From Escarpia spicata (lineage: Eukaryota; Annelida; Polychaeta; Sabellida; Siboglinidae), in NCBI GenBank assembly GCA_963995525.1, contig OZ023213.1, forward strand, positions 38,968,258 through 39,032,257: a stretch of 64,000 nt of DNA, given 5' to 3'. The notes below the pieces were generated by a model. That model did no database searches and was not told the origin of the DNA. It was given only the letters and a program-made list of their open reading frames with translations. The position numbers were made by a program, and so were the translations under genes. Shown one piece after another: positions 58,301-64,000 of the stretch. How positions within the stretch are numbered: position 1 is the first letter of the stretch; every line of letters begins with the position of its first letter.

Positions 58301-58794
58301 TAGTGAGTGAGTGAGTGAGTGAGTGAGTGAGTTAGTGAGTTAGTGAGTGAGTGAGTGAGTGAGTGAGTGAGTGAGTGAGTGAGTGAGTGAGTGAGTGAGT
58401 GAGTGAGTGAGTGAGTGAGTGAGTGAGTGAGTGAGTGAGTGAGTGAGTGAGTGAGTGAGTGAGTGAGTGAGTGAGTGAGTGAGTGAGTGAGTGAGTGAGT
58501 GAGTGAGTGAGTGAGTGAGTGAGTGAGTGAGTGAGTGAGTGAGTGAGTGAGTGAGTGAGTGAGTGAGTGAGTGAGTGAGTGAGTGAGTGAGTGAGTGAGT
58601 GAGTGAGTGAGTGAGTGAGTGAGTGAGTGAGTGAGTGAGTGAGTGAGTGAGTGAGTGAGTGAGTGAGTGAGTGAGTGAGTGAGTGAGTGAGTGAGTGAGT
58701 GAGTGAGTGAGTGAGTGAGTGAGTGAGTGAGTGAGTGAGTGAGTGAGTGAGTGAGTGAGTGAGTGAGTGAGTGAGTGAGTGAGTGAGTGAGTGA
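58298..58794. repeat. (GAGT)n microsatellite, about 120 units
   Basis: Almost perfect tetranucleotide array starting at the last codons of the LINE (LVSE). Long Thr-His-Ser-Leu open frames on the minus strand are artefacts. Confidence 0.97.
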
Positions 58795-58946
58795 TAACTA
58801 ACCATACGATTGATAGTTTATTGTGTATAATTGTTCGTTTGGAAGAATTTGTTCTACCATGCACTATTTTATTCTTGTGAAAGATATAGTGGCAGATTTT
58901 GCAGTACATTAAACAGATTATGAATAGTAGCTCGTGCGTGTTACAG

Positions 58947-59104
58947 GTGACATCGGGGGTTCGATGGGGTTGCTCATTGGCGCGAGCATCATAACCCTCT
59001 TCGAAGTAGCAGACGCCTTCGCCATCGCATTGGCCAGTCGGCGGCGTGAGAAGAAAAGGCAACCTCGGCGACCATCAAAACAGGAGACGGAGATTGAACT
59101 CTGA
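58947..59104 (+). CDS. DEG/ENaC last exon: membrane helix 2 and C-terminus
   Basis: After TTACAG, encodes DIGGSMGLLIGASIITLFEV, with the GAS selectivity-filter triplet, continues ADAFAIALASRRR and a short basic tail, stop TGA at 59,102-59,104. The cytosolic tail is about 25 residues, short for the family. Confidence 0.93.
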
Positions 59105-59985
59105 TCTAGCTCTGCAAGGACGGTTGTAAACTATGTGTAAAGTGAACGTTCTTGTAGTTAGACGGGCTTGTGGGTGGATGGCGGATGTCCGTGGTGTAAT
59201 TATTCTGCTATGCTGTTCACATGTATAAAAATGAGTTGATCGCTGGTTTCTACTCCTTGAGGTTTCCTTCTACACACGTCATGAACACTACTCACGCTCA
59301 CTAATTTATCTTTCTGCAACAAGACTAACTGTCACAGTCGAACAGACTGTTAGTCAAAAACATTTAAGAGCACCAAACTGGGGTTGTTACAGAATAAGGT
59401 ATAAGTGTACTTCGTTACAAATAAAAGTATTTTGATAAAGGTGCTTCTTTATTAAAGAAAAGTAAACTTTTCTACTCAGATAAAATAAAAAGCAGACCCT
59501 AGGGTGGGTTTTTGTACGTTCACCAAAAATCCAAAACGTCAGCCGGAGCCTCAGATGTTGTAGTCAGACGTGACATCGGAAGACGGGGTTGGGACGCTGT
59601 TCAAATGTTGTTTTAATTCGAGCGGATCTATTTTCCCTTAAGCTAAACTTTTCCCCCTCACATAGTGTACGTACACACCCTTCGTATCCCCACCCTAAGG
59701 GCCTGAGAACAGGAAATAGTTATTTGTCCCAAAATACAAAATAAAACAATATAATTGTTACGAAAACGAAAGCCCATACAATATACTGGTAAGAAAATGT
59801 TAAGAAGGTTATGTCATAATAAGAGACGGGAGACTCCTACTAAGACTAAATATAGTCTCCCTCTTGGGAGCCACCCTGTGAATAAATTTAAACAATTATT
59901 TACCTTATATAAATGACAATCAGTAGTAAAATTTTAGTGCATCATTACAACAAAATAAATATATATAATGTATATAAATAACAGG
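59105..59985. other. 3' flank of the DEG/ENaC gene
   Basis: Probably holds the 3' UTR; an AATAAA occurs near 59,420. No other gene is recognised. Confidence 0.45.
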
Positions 59986-59989
59986 CACT

Positions 59990-62260
59990 GAATATACAAA
60001 CATTCATTTTTTTGGATTATGTAATATGTAACCAAGTGTTAGAAAATCATATATTGCATATAAAATAGGTTTTTTAAATTGTAGATTGTTCAGTATAAGT
60101 AATCAGATAATATAACTTAATATGATTTGTGAAGCCACATAAACAATGAGTGGTAATCTTGTCTCTTATTAACTCAGGTGCATTATTTATGGTATGTGGC
60201 CACTCATTAATGTTATCTAGTTCTGAGTTGATTAAGAATTTTACAGTTTCATTTTTTTGTACAAAGGAATCTTGAGTAATCGAGAGGGTCGTGTCATCTG
60301 CATACATCATAAATTTCAATTTTGGACTAGATTGTGCAAAGTCGTTAATGTTTATTATGAATAACAGAGGGTCTAGAATTGATCCTTGTGGTACGCCTGT
60401 TTATATAACAAGCATGTCTGGTTAGGTTTCTTCTACGACTACGTGTTGGTTTCTGTTTTTTAAATAGTTTTGAATAGGTCTAAGGCTCCTTTTACGCCAT
60501 AAAACTGTAACAAATATATTAATACTGATTGATCCAGTGTATCAAAAGCTTTTAACAAGTCCAAGTAAATAGCATAGGTATTTCTTTATTATATATACTT
60601 GCCAATATAGTATCGATTAATTCAAGTGCGGCCTATGCAAATTATGTTGAATGTTCCTTTGTAAATCCATATTGATTATCGTACATTAAGTATGTCTTTT
60701 TAAAAAATCGAGCTGGTTGTAAAATATTGTTTCAATTACTTTTGAAATGACAGGTAAGATTTATATTGGTCTGTAATTACAGAATAGGATATCGTCACTT
60801 TTTAAAAATGGTATTACGTTGGCAATTTAATAGTAAGTTTGTGATTAAAGTTAAGAATTTGATCAAGACAGGTTCAACTGATTTTTGTAATAGCCGTGAA
60901 GAAATACCGTCAAATCCGCTGCATGTCTTTGGTTGCATATCATTTATTGTTTTATACATTGTTTCATCATTAATTAGTTGACAATTAAATACATTGTTAT
61001 ATTGTCCATTAAGTTACTGCCTGAAATTTTTGTTTTGTAGAATGTCGAATTTGGTTGGCTATATTTGGGCCAATATTGGTGAAATATGAATTAAATGTGT
61101 TTGCAATTGCTGTTTTATCTGCTAAGATATTTTCTTTGTAACTAAAGAAATTGGGGAAGGTTTTCTTTCTGGGTGTTCTAGAAAGAATACCATTGATTGT
61201 TTCCGTTGTGTTTTTATGTTATTTTTTAATTTGGTAAAACAAGATTCGCAATGCATGCGCTTAGCTGTACGTATATCTTTGTTTAAGAATGGATTTATTT
61301 GTAGTCAGGTTGGTCCGAATTGCAAGTGTTCTGGTGATTCGGGTAAAGTAATTTTGAATGTCTTATAAAATTGGTCTCTGTATCGAAATGATTTCAGCAG
61401 ACCTAGTGTAATCTATGTGATTTGTTGTATTTGTATTTTATAAATTTAACTGTTTTATGTGGTATACGTTTATCTGTTACACGTTTAATTACATCATGTA
61501 ATAATTCGTAGTTTACATTAGGGTTTGCATCAGGAGATTGGTCAAGGTTGCTCCAAATATTTGATGACAAAACCTTCTGTATAAAATCGGATATTGCTTT
61601 AGTGTTCTGTACACAAATTGTTATATGTCTAGGCAAAGGTTCCGTGTAGGAAACTGTATTTTTTAAAATGAACTACGATTGGTGGCCTGATTTAGGCTTC
61701 ACTGTAGATTTAGATTTAAAAAAAATAAGGTTCTACTATTTGTAGACAGCCTTATAACCTGGTAGGAATGGAACTATGGGGATAATAGTTATATGAAGTT
61801 AGGGTACCACAACATTCCCCAAATACTTTTTTTTCTTTTCTTCAGAAGGTTTTATTGAAATCCCCTGCAACAATAACACCTTTTTGTTCAATCATATGAT
61901 GAAACAATAGGTAAGAATTCAGCAAGGAACTGGTTGTAATTTTCGTTAAGGTTTCTTGGCGAACTGTAAATGTTACCGATTATTAAATCTTGTGAAAGAT
62001 TTAATGAACTGACCTTCCCAATGTTAGTAGTGATTTAGAGATAAGGTTATTTTGTAATTAAATGTTTTTTCTTAAATAAATGACCAGCCCGTCGTTATTG
62101 CTACATGTTTTGCATTGCGCAATGCAGTGATATCCTTCAAGTTGTAAATGATACATATCATCATTCTCCGAAAGCCAGCTTTCCTTAAAACATATTAAGC
62201 TAAATTTAACGTTTATCATATTAAGTTCTTTAAGGAAGGCTTCTATTTCACTTTAGCATT
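59990..62260 (-). pseudogene. CR1/L2/Jockey-like LINE, decayed but nearly full coding span
   Basis: Reading leftward: endonuclease pieces (FSLICFKESWLSENDD near 62,180), linker (NYELLHDVIKRVTDKRIPHK, 61,403-61,636), RT fingers (DNQYGFTKEHST near 60,680), the GVPQGSILDPLLFIININDF loop and catalytic YADDTTLS (near 60,300), and the end of the frame at 60,074. Many stops and shifts interrupt it. Confidence 0.8.
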
Positions 62261-62269
62261 GATTGATTC

Positions 62270-63560
62270 TATGTTTGTGCTTAGACCTTTCATTGTTTCT
62301 TTCTGCCACTTTAAATTATCAAGACCATAGTAAGTGACATATTGGTTGGGTTTCATGAGATGTTTCATTTAACTGTAATATATTAAATGAAGAGTTAACA
62401 AATATGTAGTTATAACCGAGAGTCTGCTATATATTAAACATATATAATTTATGATACAATCTACACTGAGCTTGAAAATCATACAGAGAACCACCATGAC
62501 TGGCTGTCGGCAGTATATTGTTGAAATTGTAACATTGCCTTTTAAGCATAATATTTGTTCGTTTTTTCGCAGAAGAAAACAGATAAAATAATAATTGAAT
62601 AATGATTTGACGAGTGTTGAATATGCATAGTATTACATATAAATTATACTCAGTTTGCACGATGTGGCTTACAAATGATAATAGGGTACTCTAAAAAAAA
62701 TGGGTGTATAAAACATAAATTCAGCTTGCGTGATATCTTACACACACCGAAAGGAAACATAAAGTGGCATAAGCTTTAACATATGCTACATACATCACGA
62801 GTGTAACAGTGAATAGAAAGAAGGTGGTGTTTGTCGACCCCGTGCATAGTTTCGAACAGTAGCCAAGGCGATAACAAAATAAGAAAACATGTAAAAAAGG
62901 AAAACATTTAAACATCGCAAACAGCGCTCGAAAGGGAAAGGAAAGAGGATACGTCCTGTTATGACTGGAAAGTAAACTTTGTGGTTACAAAAATAATACA
63001 ACAAAATTCACCAGACACAGTGATCATTGCAGTTAAATTCAAGAAAAAATCACAAATATAGTATTCCAAGCATTTTCACCAATCAATATCATGTAGTCGG
63101 TATGGCTATTGCATTACCAGCATTGTCAAGTGCACCAAATTTGCAGCAAAACGAATAGTATATTGCTTCAGAGTTTCATTGTTTGTTGAAGATATATGAG
63201 CTAATGATAGTAGCAAATCTAGTTTTAACATATGCTACATATATCACGAGCGTATGCAGATGAGAATATCTTCATACATATGCGCACATAGGTACATGCA
63301 CATAGCGTCGTCATTTCTTAGTTCTACCGATACCCTACCGATACATACACCTGTTTTGGTGCGCACCCTGGTAGGCCTACTATATCATGCAATGTCACAA
63401 TTGCTAGCAAGTGTTCACAAAGCCACGAGTGGGCTATACAAAGCAGGTCGTCTATTATTTTGAAGGGCTTGGCCGAGTGAAGGCCCAATGACACATGATA
63501 TTGACTTACATATATTTCGTTTCCCAACTATCTGGTAATGTTTTAATATTGGAGAAGGTC
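62270..63560. other. AT-rich spacer
   Basis: No gene recognised. A short phrase AACATATGCTACATA(C/T)ATCACGAG occurs at about 62,778 and 63,228, in the same orientation. Confidence 0.45.
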
Positions 63561-63564
63561 GTCA

Positions 63565-64000
63565 GCCGTTTACCTTGTTTGATAAGTCCTTGACAATAAT
63601 TATCCTACCGATCGTCCAGCAGTCGGCCAGCTTCTTCAGTTTTTTTAGTTTTCTTGTTTCGAATGACAGTTTCGCGCAGCGCGCGGTCAAGTCTTCGTTA
63701 ACGAAGATTAGCGCATTCCGTTGTTATGTGTTGTGTTCTTTCAGTTTAAACCAGGCTCACTACACATTGTCCCGGATTCGTTCAGTTCGAAATCGCACGA
63801 TGATAGGACGGCTCTCCTTCTGTTTACGTCATAGGCAGTGGCTCCTCTCCAAGTCTTCGAGTCCGATTGGAGTGGTGACGCCCATCTTGTCGTTGATCAC
63901 TGACAGAACAATGGCGTCGGTGTTCGCCATCGCCGTTCTCAGTGATCCCGTGTATACGCAGATTAGGCCGACGGTGATATTGCTCCAGGGAGTCGCTGCT
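63565..64000 (-). pseudogene. LINE ORF1-type RNA-binding protein remnant
   Basis: The minus strand begins LEQYHRRPNLRIHGI, shifts frame to VLSVINDKMGVTTPIGLEDL and ERSHCL, has stops, then SRPIIVRFRTERIRDNV, and NEDLTARCAKLSFETRKLKK and IIIVKDLSNKV. These are the blocks of an L1-like ORF1 RRM/C-terminal domain found with several invertebrate LINEs. It runs off the window edge. Confidence 0.65.

Noticed and set aside
58332..59062. Thr-His-Ser-Leu repeat protein on the minus strand
   Set aside because: GAGT microsatellite translation; the real gene here is the plus-strand DEG/ENaC last exon.

Overview
The window reads as nuclear DNA from an invertebrate animal. Genes are split into short exons with GT/AG introns. 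Introns and spacers are packed with microsatellites, minisatellites, tRNA-derived SINEs and decayed LINEs. A lophotrochozoan such as a mollusc would fit, but nothing in the sequence proves the clade. A 200-base run of N marks an assembly gap.

Layout. 1-4,144: microsatellites, a direct repeat and a LINE scrap. 4,145-14,912 (+): the 3' ten exons of a CLCA-type gene (von Willebrand A domain, beta-sandwich and fibronectin-like region, one C-terminal membrane helix); the CLCA N-terminal protease domain is not in the window. 14,913-19,134: spacer with simple repeats. 19,136-41,935: one RTE-like LINE copy broken by two insertions. The first, 19,335-31,925, is a complete-length but decayed Polinton/Maverick with ~0.55 kb terminal inverted repeats and a 6-bp target duplication. 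It carries spliced zinc-finger exons leading into protein-primed DNA polymerase B on the + strand. On the - strand it carries an RPA-like protein, small ORFs, packaging ATPase, a basic core-like protein, a conserved Polinton protein, integrase with chromodomain, a small membrane protein and a conserved putative structural protein. The second, 32,745-41,883, has ~1.7-kb inverted repeats around a 5.7-kb array of 65-bp units. It also has AGT-type ends and a 6-bp duplication, like a non-autonomous Polinton-type element.

45,292-59,104 (+): a DEG/ENaC sodium-channel gene (N-terminal His-Gly motif, extracellular Cys-rich pieces, second membrane helix with GAS filter). It has one 1.5-kb exon that adds about 400 mostly polar, probably helical residues to the extracellular loop. 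That exon has a frameshift and an in-frame TGA, so the locus may be a pseudogene or may contain sequence errors. Exons for the first membrane helix and the palm/beta-ball were not found; the N gap lies where the palm exons should be. Several LINE remnants (CR1/L2/Jockey-like and RTE-like) fill its introns and the 59,990-64,000 flank.

The main points are the oversized DEG/ENaC extracellular domain, the nested Polinton plus inverted-repeat satellite element with matching termini, and the RPA-like and spliced zinc-finger genes in the Polinton.
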